Part shown: positions 1 to 10,330 of the stretch, piece after piece
Numbering within the stretch: the stretch's first letter is position 1
How the letters are laid out: each line of letters opens with the position of its first letter
From: Rhodamnia argentea
Taxonomy: Eukaryota > Streptophyta > Magnoliopsida > Myrtales > Myrtaceae
DNA: 64,000 bases
Direction: 5' to 3'
NCBI RefSeq assembly: GCF_020921035.1
Contig: NC_063151.1
Span: 24,930,934 to 24,994,933 of the forward strand
Translations under genes and position numbers: made by a program
The notes under the pieces: generated by a model
Told to the model about the DNA's origin: nothing
What the model saw: only the letters and a program-made list of their open reading frames with translations
The model's database searches: none

Positions 1-527
1 AAATAACAGTATGTTATGGCGTTCTATGGTTGAGATCTTCTATGCTTGTATCCAAGTGTACCTTATAATCACATCCGTCATGCACTGTATATGAGAGTAC
101 TAGCAACTGAATGTTCAACTGTTCAAAGCAGATAGTTTCCAAGACAGCATGCCATGACCAGGGAAGTTAAAGCATTTAACTTCGCCCGATGATTAACATG
201 AACAAAGTTTCGAACAAAGGAAATTAGTCGTCGCGTTTACTAAGACAAAAAATGAGCTTCTTTCAGAATAAACTGGCTCACACCTAACACAAATCAACCT
301 CACATGTGGTGACATTAAACTTCCCCTGCAGATGAGACAATATCCTGCAGATAAAGGCTACCTAGTGCACGATACACTGGACTTGAAGAACAGAGATAAG
401 AACTCCTACAGAAACAAACAATCTTTGGTGGAGGAACCAAAAACCAATCTCGCACCATCGAAGAGCTTCGAACTTGGACTCCAGAGACTCTGGAAATTGG
501 TGACTCTGGGAAGAAGACTTTTAATCT
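1..527. other. No gene seen; 3' flank of SAM-domain gene
   Basis: AT-rich sequence with no coding pattern that I recognise. The part next to the SAM-domain gene on the minus strand is probably its 3' untranslated region. Nothing else is supported here. Confidence 0.4.
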
Positions 528-1088
528 TCACGTGGGTTTAAGATTTTGGAACATTGTGTCCCATTTGATGTCTGGAACCCCATCATACTGGTCATCCACA
601 AACTTTTCTTCTTTACTAAGAGCATAAACCAACGGACTCGAAAAGCTGTTGAGACGAGGCGTTGATACTGCCAGAGGACTCCCATTAGTGAGCAACAACC
701 TCCCTTGCTTAGCCACCATCAATTTCCTGTTCCTCTTCACCATTGCACTCCTCCATCTGGTGCCATAGCCAGGCCTTGGCACACAAGTGAGAGCAGATTC
801 CTCACGATGCGTCCACTTCCTCATGTAACCGGCCAGGCGCTTCTTGGTCATGTTGATCGCACCGACAAGGCTCGAAAACGGATGCGGCTTCAAGAAATTC
901 TCCTTCCTAGCAAGTTTGAGTATCTCCAGCCGGTGCTTGGCTATGGATATGCCGACGCTCTGCAGGAACTCGTGGTTGAAGTGACTTATGTCATCTTCCT
1001 CGAGCTCGTTGTGCGCAAAGGCGAGGCCGTATTCATACACAAGAGACGGCTCGAGACCGGTTTTCGATAACCAAGAAAACCAATCCAT
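528..1088 (-). CDS. SAM (sterile alpha motif) domain protein
   Basis: A single-exon reading frame of 186 residues on the minus strand, starting MDWFSWLSKTGLEP. Residues 1 to about 65 form a sterile alpha motif: the W-x-x-W-L start, the central DISHFNHEFLQSVGI stretch and the closing KHRLEILKLAR helix are typical of the small plant SAM-only proteins. SAM domains mediate protein-protein contacts, so an adaptor role is an inference. The remainder is basic (TKKRLAGYMRKW, VKRNRKLMVAKQ) and has no recognised domain. The start Met opens the domain and a TATA-like sequence lies about 45-55 bases upstream, which supports this start. No intron is needed. Partner and pathway are unknown. Confidence 0.8.
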   Translation of the reverse strand: MDWFSWLSKTGLEPSLVYEYGLAFAHNELEEDDISHFNHEFLQSVGISIAKHRLEILKLARKENFLKPHPFSSLVGAINMTKKRLAGYMRKWTHREESALTCVPRPGYGTRWRSAMVKRNRKLMVAKQGRLLLTNGSPLAVSTPRLNSFSSPLVYALSKEEKFVDDQYDGVPDIKWDTMFQNLKPT

Positions 1089-1130
1089 GGCCTAATTAGA
1101 AAGAGCAAGTATTGCTATCGACAATCTGCC

Positions 1131-1143
1131 ATATATAAATATA
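1131..1143 (-). promoter_or_regulatory. Probable TATA box of the SAM-domain gene
   Basis: The run atatataaatat lies about 45 bases upstream of the minus-strand ATG at 1088. That spacing leaves a very short 5' leader. It is the only clear TATA-like site close to the start. Confidence 0.45.
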
Positions 1144-3590
1144 GTAGAGGGGAGATGAAGAAGAGAGTTATCAAGTAGAGGTTTGTGACTTGTTTTACGG
1201 CATGAGTAGCTTCGTAAGTTGGATGTTAGTTGGGAATTTCGGAGTGATTGGAGAAAAAGGAGAACTACCGTGTGGGGTCTCCATCCATGGCCATTGACCC
1301 TCCCAAAAAAAAAAGAAAGAAAACAAGAGCAAGTGCTATCAAAAGCTGCTCATGAAAACGCATTGCCTTCAATCACGGAAAAGGAGAGGATTGGGAAGGT
1401 GGGTCTGCCTCTCTTGTGCACGTAGTTGGAGGAAAAGTGGCACCGAAGATGGACTCGAAATTTCCAAACTTTGAACCCCTTTCTCGGGTTTCGGTCGTTA
1501 AAAAGAAAAAGGCGGGATCGTCCGTGCAGAGATGTTGGATATGCGATGTTTAATGCTCTTCCGCATGGACTTTTCTGCATAATTGGTTGAATCGTGTCGT
1601 GAAGAACTCAGTACCTAAAAAAGAAATTGCTTCCTTCGTCGGTGGTACGAGTGTACAGGGATGATGGCTGGCTCTGGAATCTTTGACCACTTGAACATGG
1701 TCACTAGCCTGCCGTACGAGCAAAATTTGATTAAAGGTAATGTTTTTTCAGTATCTATAATAGGTTCTTGGAAGAACGTGATCGGATTTTGCCCTGTCGG
1801 GAACATCTTTTCCTTGAGCCTTGTGAAGTTATGCCCCTCCATGATGCGTTTCCTCCTAGAGGGAGGACAGGACACTACCACTGAGACAATTCACCCCTCA
1901 CTTTTTGTGAATCTTATGATTACCCTTGTGTTCTCTGTCTACAAGGCTCACTCCGGATTTACCTGGCAAGTCCAATAATGGCGGAACCAGGAGTTTAATC
2001 TCTTCCCTTTTTTGGTAGATGGGGAGTTACAACCGCATTCATTAGGTGCTCAAACCGTATCAAGTGGGAGTATAGGGGTTACTTTGTATGAGGCTCGATT
2101 AAAGAAATCCAGGTTCAAAAAATATTTTTTTTCAGCAGACATTGGGTTTTTCCTGGTAGTGACATTTCTGTTGTTTTGTGCTCGAATGTCCACTTTTGGT
2201 GAAGTTTTTTAGGATCTCTTGTCGCCTACTAGTTCATTAGTTTCCGCAAAAAACGGTAAGCAAAGTTGTTGACAAGCCAAGTCTTTGCTCTAATTTTCGT
2301 ATACATGAGCATGCAAGGTCCGAAAGTCAGATGATGACCTTCGTCATGCACATGGGAGCCCGCACAAATCAATTGTCTTCTCCTGATAAACAAATTAAGC
2401 ACCAATAGCGGCCAGACTCTTCTCACGGAATCGCGTATTTTGGGGAATAGTTCTCACAGATGAGGGTGGAAACTAAACTATCAGCAGTCCGTGCCCGGTA
2501 TAATAGATCGAAATGGGTGCTATCCTTCAATCCTAGCAGTTCCGTAAACAAATTGACTATGGGACAAATGAGGAAGCTACAAGAGATCCTAGAGCTGCAC
2601 CAGTACTTCAGATTTTATGATGTCTACACATTTTGTTACCACGCTAAATCTTCAGCACTGCCAGCCGCCTCTCGGGACATATTACATTTGAGTAAGTGAA
2701 TGTTTGGAGATTCATGAGACAGACCTGAAGATCATTATCCCTAACACACTCCTAAAAGAACCGGCAAGGTTGTCTCTAGTTATGCGTCATTGTCCTATCA
2801 TTACCTGCAGCTTGAGTGATACATTCGCACATTCCTTTACTGTTCCCATCTTTTTTAGAAAGCAGCTGGCTAGGTATCCCACATCCCATGAACTTTTCTA
2901 AAACAAAATTCTGGAAGCATCACAAACACAAGTATATCCATTTCCCAGCAAGCAATCTCATATTCCATACAGTACGAAACTGAAGACAAGCAGTTTATAC
3001 AGATAGGACTATGTCCATTTCCCGGAAATTCTCGCAATCACAGACTTTAAAGCAGCAAGAAGGGGACGCAAGTTCAATATACCTCATTGAAGTTGAAAAT
3101 CACTTTGCTCAGAAAAAGTCAAAAATCATGGTCCTCTAACCATAGTGTATTTGGAGCCTTCATGTTGATCAAGCCACTTGTTGGAAAAATTAACCTGCAG
3201 AGCTACATAATAGCTGCAACTCTGAGAGCAGACGCAATTAAACCACCTTTACTGGGAGATGATGAATGCACAAAAACAGCAAAATGAAGCAGTGCTAGAG
3301 AAGCAATCTTTCTAATGCATTCAAATGTTCGATTTTTTTTTTTTTTATACAAGATCTCGCATAAAATTTAGTGGTCATCTTCATTGGTTGCCACTTGAAA
3401 AGGAGCAACATTCCCCAATTCACGTATTCTGCACTTACATTATCACAAAAATGAAAACATCAATTGCCAATCACTTGCCTAGAAGACAAAGTATAGTTCA
3501 TGGAAAGAAGCAATAGATTCTGACTGAAGGATCCTCAAGCACTAAAAATCAGAAACTACCGTATAAGTTTTTGACTGGCGTATATTAGCG
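1144..3590. other. Intergenic, no gene recognised
   Basis: About 2.4 kb without a supported gene. Several short open stretches exist on both strands, the longest about 105 codons near 1661-1978, but none resembles a family I know or shows splice-linked coding exons. The right end probably runs into the 3' untranslated region of the transporter gene. Confidence 0.4.
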
Positions 3591-4171
3591 GACAAGCTGT
3601 TAAGATTTGTGAATATATCCATCGCTAGTAAGCAGATTGATAACATACCCGGTAAGGGAACAAATATATACAGAACCAAGAAAAAGCTTCCAACAAAAGT
3701 GAAGAAACATAAAGTGGAGCATCACTTAATCACTGTGGCAGATGCCTACCCCGATATACAAGCAGAACTATAAAATTTCTGTGAAATTATGTGAATTTCC
3801 ACCAGAACATGTGGCAATCCATTTTGTATATTATACACTGCATCCCCAAACATCCTTCCAGAAACGTGTAAATCTCTAAATCCTGCTCCGAGAATACAAA
3901 TTATTGTAGCAGATCCAATTACGAAGGACATTGGGACAGCCCTCACAATTCCGGTCATTCATGAGTTCATTTGACATTCCTCAATATGGAACAACCAAAA
4001 GGGTCAACCAATAAAAGCACCATTCTCAAAAAATCTATCTACTGTCTGAATCCATTCAATTCACTAAATCGGACCGGCAAAGAGACAACCAGGTCACAAA
4101 GAACCTGTCCATACGTGAACTTGCACTTCACCAGGTCACCGACTAGCTAAAATAAAACCAAAGTGATAAGG

Positions 4172-5632
4172 TCATTCTGATTTGCTCTCAAGGCCATACA
4201 CATTCCCAATAACTCCGACGATGCTGACTATTACTGCAAGTACTAACATGACCCACGATAGCGATTTCTCCACTGGACTTAAACCCACACCTTTCTTACA
4301 TAATCTTAATGCAATCAATGGCGGGAATATAAATCCTAATGAGACAGCTGTAGTCGCCCCTGTGAACTTGAATGCGGTCCAGATGTTGGGAATCATTGTT
4401 GAACCTATGTATATTAGCAAGAGGAGTACAGCAGTTAATGCCAAACACCTCTTCCTACTCTCTGAGAGTGGAGGTGATTTCTCAAAAAGCAATGCATCTA
4501 CCGTTTGGCGTAGCGAGAAATGGATCACCGGGAAAACAAGTACCAGATGGAGAATGTAACCAGCCCGAACAATATAATTCAGAGCGGAGCTGAACCGGAT
4601 ACCTAGATCCTTATCGAAATTGGTCAGCACATCGGCTTCAGTGTCTTTTCCAAAGAGCAAATACCCCGAAATAGCAGTCGAAGCATAGACCACAGTACAG
4701 ATAACTGTGGTGATCCTCCCTACCCGATACATCTTGTCCGGAGACCGGTTTTCAAGCTCATTATATATAGGTTGAACATTGAAATGGCAAACATAAGCAT
4801 TAGACATAATCGGTATCACCACAAGCAAATCCAATATTGCCTTCTTGGAACCAAAATCAGGGCTCATCCTCGGGGCCTCGATTTTCCCTTCAACGAGCTT
4901 AATCAGTGCAACAATAAAACAAACAATAACAAACACCACCGCCAGTGCCACTGAAGCTGCCGAAGTCATGCTCAATGAATCAATCTTATCCAAAACACAA
5001 AGAGGGGCGAGGAACAACACCAGGATTATAAAAATCACAAACTTCCTATGATCCCAAAACCCATTTCCCAGCCACTGATCAAAAACCCCTATGTGACGAA
5101 CCGAGCCGGAAAGAACGTCACCCATGATAATTAAGTAAACCACCAGAACACCGGCATTATTCACTATGATACAAATTTCTGACAAAATCCTAGCCGGTTT
5201 CCCCAATGCACGTTGAACAACCTCCCCATATGAAGAGGCCTTGCAGAAAACCGAAAACCTCACCAACATTTCCACGCTAATTTCCGACAACATACCCATT
5301 AGTATGATCAAAACAAACCCTAGAACCAATCCTAGAACCTTCATGGTCGCCGGTAGGGCCATAATCCCGGCGCCAATTATAGACGTTGTGAGGTTAAACA
5401 CCGCACCTGATACACCAGACCCAGTTTTGTGCCCATTACCGATAAGCGGGTAATCGTCCACGTCGACATTGGCATCATCGTAATCGTAAACATCATTCAC
5501 ATTCTTGGAACCCAAGTAGCTGTCTATATCAAGGGGGAGGAACTCGGCGTCGGATTGGGGGGTCCCATGATCGTTATGAGATTGCAATTCCACGTACGAG
5601 CTCTTCGAAATAGCTTTGTAAGCACTGCCCAT
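4172..5632 (-). CDS. AVT6E: AVT6E-type vacuolar amino-acid transporter (SLC38/AAAP family)
   Basis: An unbroken 486-residue frame on the minus strand with no intron in the coding part. After an acidic cytosolic N-terminus (YDYDDANVDVDDYP) comes the family core SGAVFNLTTSIIGAGIMALP, then about eleven membrane segments, including LLVVIPIMSNAYVCHFNVQP and STMIPNIWTAFKFTGAT. The end GNVYGLESKSE matches the end I recall for Arabidopsis AVT6E (At1g80510), and the alignment by eye runs the full length. The family exports neutral amino acids across membranes using proton or sodium gradients; AVT6 members act at the vacuole. I chose the ATG at 5632 (MGSAYK) because it aligns with homologous starts; an in-frame ATG four codons upstream (5644) is possible. 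The leader upstream is CT-rich when read on the gene strand. Confidence 0.9.
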   Translation of the reverse strand: MGSAYKAISKSSYVELQSHNDHGTPQSDAEFLPLDIDSYLGSKNVNDVYDYDDANVDVDDYPLIGNGHKTGSGVSGAVFNLTTSIIGAGIMALPATMKVLGLVLGFVLIILMGMLSEISVEMLVRFSVFCKASSYGEVVQRALGKPARILSEICIIVNNAGVLVVYLIIMGDVLSGSVRHIGVFDQWLGNGFWDHRKFVIFIILVLFLAPLCVLDKIDSLSMTSAASVALAVVFVIVCFIVALIKLVEGKIEAPRMSPDFGSKKAILDLLVVIPIMSNAYVCHFNVQPIYNELENRSPDKMYRVGRITTVICTVVYASTAISGYLLFGKDTEADVLTNFDKDLGIRFSSALNYIVRAGYILHLVLVFPVIHFSLRQTVDALLFEKSPPLSESRKRCLALTAVLLLLIYIGSTMIPNIWTAFKFTGATTAVSLGFIFPPLIALRLCKKGVGLSPVEKSLSWVMLVLAVIVSIVGVIGNVYGLESKSE

Positions 5633-5873
5633 GACCAAACTCACGCCGAATGCGAGATGAAAATTCGGACCTTTGATGCGCGGATCTGGAATTGGAACGA
5701 GAGACGCGACCGGAAAAACTTACGAGAACTGGGGAGTCGTCAGAGAAGGAGAGGTTTCGACGGATGAATTTCTCTGTGCGCAATGCGATGACAGCGCCTT
5801 GAACGATCGCTAGATCTCAGGGTGGTCAACGTTTCATCTGCCTTTCTTCCTCGATTTTCAGCTCCAACCTGAA

Positions 5874-5907
5874 GAGAGAGAAAGAGAAAGAGATAGAGAG
5901 AGAAGGG
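5874..5907. repeat. GA/CT-rich leader tract of the AVT6E gene
   Basis: An imperfect GA run about 240 bases upstream of the AVT6E start; on the gene strand it reads CT-rich. Such tracts are common in plant 5' leaders and core promoters. Confidence 0.6.
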
Positions 5908-7975
5908 GGAGGTGTTTTGGGGGCCGTTCGGGGAGAAAAAGGTTTTCCTATTGGCCCATATGTTTTTCCTACGTGGAATTTGATTTTAATTCGGATAAAA
6001 GGGAAATATTGTAGGCGAGCAAAAATATTTTCTGAATGTGCAAAAACTGTTGACCGATTTTCATTTCCGCAGGACAGTCAACGAAGGAAATGTTCAAAGT
6101 TTTGATCGTTCTGCGCAATGGGCTCAAGGCTTCTGCTTCCAAGGCCCAAGGGTAATTCGCTGGGCTTTGTGAAGCCCAAAACAAAAAATGAAATGGCCGA
6201 TGGCAATTGCCAGGATTTTTTTTTTTTTTTTTTTTTGGGTTTTCCCAATCTTCACCCGAATATCAATCAGGAAATATGTTCATTCTTGATCGTGCATCGG
6301 GGAAGACGTGAAAATGAAGTGCTTCGTCTCTCGTGTCCCCGAGTGGAAATTTCATGGATCCAAAATCACGTAGGCCGTATCTACTATGAACATTGACTCA
6401 CATGGATCCTACCTATCCATGGTGAGGTCCGCACAACCATATCAATCAAGTCTAACCGAATAAAGCCTGTTAGGTTTAGATCGTACTTATATTATGGAAT
6501 CGCATGTCTTCGTGTGTCATTTTTATATCTTTTTGGGAGCTCTGACACGTGCTTTGTTTTACTTGGGATCTCATTAGAACGATACCCACGAACTCGGGAG
6601 TGAATAAACTAACTCAATTTAAATTTCACCGGTGATCTACTCTTGCTCGTACGGCTATACAAAGGAATGTGTATATCTCTTACGTACTTCAAAGCAGTGA
6701 AAATCGAAAATTATCTATGTTAGTGTGGCTAGTTAACTCAATAATTTGATTCGGGTTTCGATCGAGATTTTTTCCATATCGATAGATTCCGTTCGAGCGA
6801 AGACTATGGCCAAGCCGAACCACGAATGCCCTTGCTTCATATGAGGCGAGTACGGAAAATAGAATAATTTCCTCTTATCGGTTTCACTTTTCACAGTGGG
6901 AAAGGAATGACCATTAAAATTGTTCCTCCTTTGAGTGCTCTGTCCGCGTACGGGACAACGATGTTCACGTTGTGGTCCCACGAGATGGGAGTGGCGATTA
7001 AGGTTTTTGCTTTTTCCCTATAATTTTTCTTCTCCGCCTTGTTTTTGTTTTATTCAATCTTCGGTCGTGGACGTCGTTTTCGACGGGGCCCATGAGCGGG
7101 TAAAGTTTGAGCCAATTTCCACGTCCGTTCCTACGCCACTATCGGAGGTCGTGGCATTTTGGCTTCATTGCTTTTGGAAAAATCTTACGGTCGTCTCATG
7201 AGCGTCACGGAACGGTAGTCCTGTATTCCGTCAACCGGTCTATTGACTCTTCGGAGCTCGCCCCGCTTTCCTTTTTGTTAAATTGATCGAACGACATCTT
7301 GTCGACGAAGAAACGTGATGATTGAGACAACCAATCGAATCAGAGTTGAGCAGCTAAGCCGGTTCGCAAAGGGACCAGTTTCAATTCCAAATATCGAGAG
7401 CTAATCTTGATACATTCGATTGTCGTAATTGAGGATGATCGATTCTCAATCCGGTTCTATCTAGAAACCGAGAACCGAACCGGAAGGATCGAGTCTCGAG
7501 GCGCGGTCCGATGGAATCGGTGCTTCTCCCTCTCTGCATGCATCATATCATTTTCCAAGTATAGTTCCTCATAACTTCACGAACCCTCTACTTCGCAGGT
7601 TTTGTGTGGCGGAAATTCTCATTTACAAAGGCCTTAAAGCAAAAAATATTCTAATTAGGGAAGATGGCACATAATGCTGAGTATTAAGTTAAGTTTAGGT
7701 TTACATTTAACAAATTTAAAATACATATATAGAGAGTCGATCCGATTTGATCCCCTTGAGAACCGAACTAATCGTAAACGGTTCCAATTTTATGAAATTG
7801 CAAACCACACCAAATGATTTGGTTTTCGATTCGATCGGTCCATTATGCTTGGCCTTATCGGTAATTATACTCTGAACCGGTCGGTTCTAGCTGGAAACCT
7901 AAAAACTCTACAACCGAACGGGACTTGAATCGGTTTACTCTTTAACTTTAAGTAAGTGAAAAAGAATATCGTAAT
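5908..7975. other. Intergenic; GGTTC-rich degenerate repeats in the right half
   Basis: No gene is supported. A poly-T tract lies at 6217-6236. From about 7340 to 7960 the sequence is dense in ggttc, gaacc and cggtt words on both strands, which looks like eroded copies of the same kind of repeat as the element starting at 7986. No boundaries could be defined. Confidence 0.4.
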
Positions 7976-8318
7976 ACCTTAAGATAGACGTGGCCGGTTT
8001 TGGTTCGGGAACCAACGGTTTTGGTTCCTAAAAAAAGTGGAATCGCCGATTCCTGGGCCGTTCCGGTTCCGATTCGTAACCGTTAGTTCCTAGACCCAAC
8101 GACTCTTTTTCCGCGGGCCTCCCTTTTTTTTTTTTTTTTTAAACGGGTCGAAACCGGCCCGAAACTGGTGGTTCCGGCCCTGTTCCAACAATTTAAAAAT
8201 AGGAACCCGCCCTTGAAGGCCGGTTTCGGTTCCCGATTGGAACTGTGGGCCCGGTCAATGGGTCGGTTTGGGGCCGTTCCGGACTCACGGTTCTATTTGG
8301 CCGTGTCTACCTTAAGAT
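7976..8318. mobile_element. Foldback/MITE with 10-bp target duplication (Mutator-like)
   Basis: The 323-base element at 7986-8308 begins agacgtggcc and ends ggccgtgtct, so its ends are inverted repeats with one mismatch in ten. It is flanked on both sides by the same ten bases, accttaagat (7976-7985 and 8309-8318), in direct orientation. A perfect 9-10 base target duplication is the usual mark of Mutator-like transposons. The inside is GC-rich, full of ggttcc/ggaacc words, can fold on itself and has a central poly-T run. It has no coding capacity, so it would have been moved by proteins supplied elsewhere. Confidence 0.8.
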
Positions 8319-9718
8319 TTAAGAAAGCGTGCATTGGGTACTCCGTGATGGTCCGTGAAGAAAAACAACTCGATAAATGGGCGTCCTCTTCCCACGTCGC
8401 CTAAATTCTCGTATGGACACGATTTTATCTCGAGAGGGGGCCAAAACCAAGAGAAAGAAAAGGACCCAATGATTTTCAAAGAATTCCTCTCTTTTTTCGT
8501 ATCGCGATAAGAAGGACAAAAAACTGGAGAAGTAGGATGAACGGAAAAAAAAAAAAAAGACGTGATTCTTTGAGACGCAACGAGACGAAACGGCGATGAG
8601 AGATTTTGACTGTGGGTGTCGGGGGGTGTTTCCTTTGGTACGACGAGGCACGATATTATCGCCGGGGCAACAGTACTGCCACGTGAGGGGACAGCTCGGT
8701 TGTGGAAATATTGTCCTTCTTTCAAGCCGATCAGATAGCTCGGCGCGCCACCAAAGCGAACTTATCAATCTCAGTACTTATCCATCTATCTACCTAACCT
8801 GCCAAAGGGGGTCATGTGCCCAATTTTTCAACTCAAATTTGATGGGCTAGATTATTATATGGATTAATTATATTCGGTAATTAAATTATAAATATATTTA
8901 AAATGATGAAATTTAAAATTTTATGAATATTAAATAGGTTAACAACTTACTTACATCCAACCTACCTTTATGACTTCTTTTTCATTCAACCTCGCTCTCG
9001 TTCGATCTTCCGCTCGTTTATTCTGTGCTCTTAACTCAATTTTTGTTCTAATTTTTCCTAGTGTGGGTTAAATAAAAAAAAATATTTTAATAAAATGCGT
9101 TGAATTTGGTATAGATTGGGCATGGACCAAGTCAGATATGGGTCACTAACTTTATATTGTATGAAAACAGATCAATACGGGTTAAATGATTTGGCTCGAT
9201 CTATTCTCGACCCGATCCAAAATCGACATGATCCAGCCCACTCTCTTGACAAGTCTACTATTTATTTATCTTTTTGTTAAAAGTCGAAACTAAGAGGGCA
9301 TTTACTCGTTTACTCGCCATGCGACAATTTCCTTTCACTTAGTGTTTGCCTCGTGACAAGACGCATGACATTGGCTCGCCACTTCATTCGCCAAATGTTG
9401 TCTCTTTTTATTTTGAATCACAAATAAAATATCGTGAAACATATTTTATAGACTGTATCTTTATTCTAACAAAACTCGTCATGGTAAAATTATCTGAATC
9501 AGAATTTTTTTTTTCCCTTTTCAATTGACGTGAAAAAGTTTCGTAAAGGAAATGTATCTTGAAATTAACTTTCAACTATGCTAATCTGAATATAACTCGT
9601 AGCGGTAAGAACATCCATTTAATGTAATTTGTTTACCAAAATAAATTACCTAATTACTATATTTAAACGATATCTGCATTATTCATATTTTGAAATCTAC
9701 TTGGTTTCACAATGCAAG
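8319..9718. other. Intergenic, no gene recognised
   Basis: AT-rich sequence with poly-A and poly-T runs. The stretch 9108-9260 carries cgacccgatccaaaa-type words like those near 14.9 kb, suggesting a worn repeat. No coding gene is supported. Confidence 0.35.
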
Positions 9719-9999
9719 ATTATATAGGATCGGGATCGCATAACATTAGGATTTTCGTGACATGTGTGATGTGACCCAAATTAGGCTGTCCAAATGAAAA
9801 TAGACAGCCTCATTTGAGCAACGTTTGGGATTTAAAATTTTTCAAACCCAAAAAAAATTCCCACCCACATTTTTCCCTCCCTTTCAACACATGAGTGGCT
9901 CAAATCAAGCTATCCATTTTCTTTTGGGCGGCTTAATTTGAGTAATGTCACGCATGTCACGGAAATTTTAATGTTATGCGATCCAAATCCATATAATTA
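9719..9999. mobile_element. Foldback MITE with roughly 80-base inverted arms
   Basis: The left arm (from 9723) and the reverse complement of the right arm (ending 9995) share ggatcgcataacatta, then gtgacatg, caaatta and gaaaat blocks. The arms match imperfectly over about 80-90 bases each. Possible flanking duplicates atta (9719-9722 and 9996-9999) fit, but they are short and AT-rich, so the exact ends are uncertain. No coding capacity. Confidence 0.65.
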
Positions 10000-10000
10000 A

Positions 10001-10330
10001 GGGGTAAATAAACCGAAAGTCCTAAATCTTATCAAAAAAGTGCAACTAGATCCTAAAACTTCCAAAAAGCGCAATGAAACCCTAAAATTGGTCACTAAAA
10101 TACTATCGAATCCTAAATCTTTTAAAAAGTGCAAACAACTCCTAAAACTTTCAAAATGTGCAACCGACGGAAGAACTTGATTTCAACACTTTGATAAATT
10201 GTAGGACTTGATTGCATTTTTTGAAAGTTTTAAGACTTGATTGTACTTTTTTGGAATCGCACTTTTTGAAAGTTTTATGATTCAATTACATTTTCATGAC
10301 AAGTTTTAGGACTTTTAACGTGCTTATCTC
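10001..10330. mobile_element. Foldback MITE made of 'cctaaaacttt..aaaagtgcaa' repeats
   Basis: Both arms are built from repeats of about 35 bases containing cctaaaactttc and aaaaagtgcaa on the left, and the reverse complement (ttttttgaaagttttaggac) on the right. The termini ggggtaaata and, inverted, gagataagca are similar. Flanks tataattaa and tataaataa may be a nine-base target duplication with one mismatch. The element starts immediately beside the end of the preceding MITE, so one may have landed in the other's flank. Confidence 0.6.

Noticed and set aside
1661-1978. 105-codon plus-strand frame starting MMAGSGIFDHLN
   Set aside because: No domain, no splice-linked exons and no family that I recognise.
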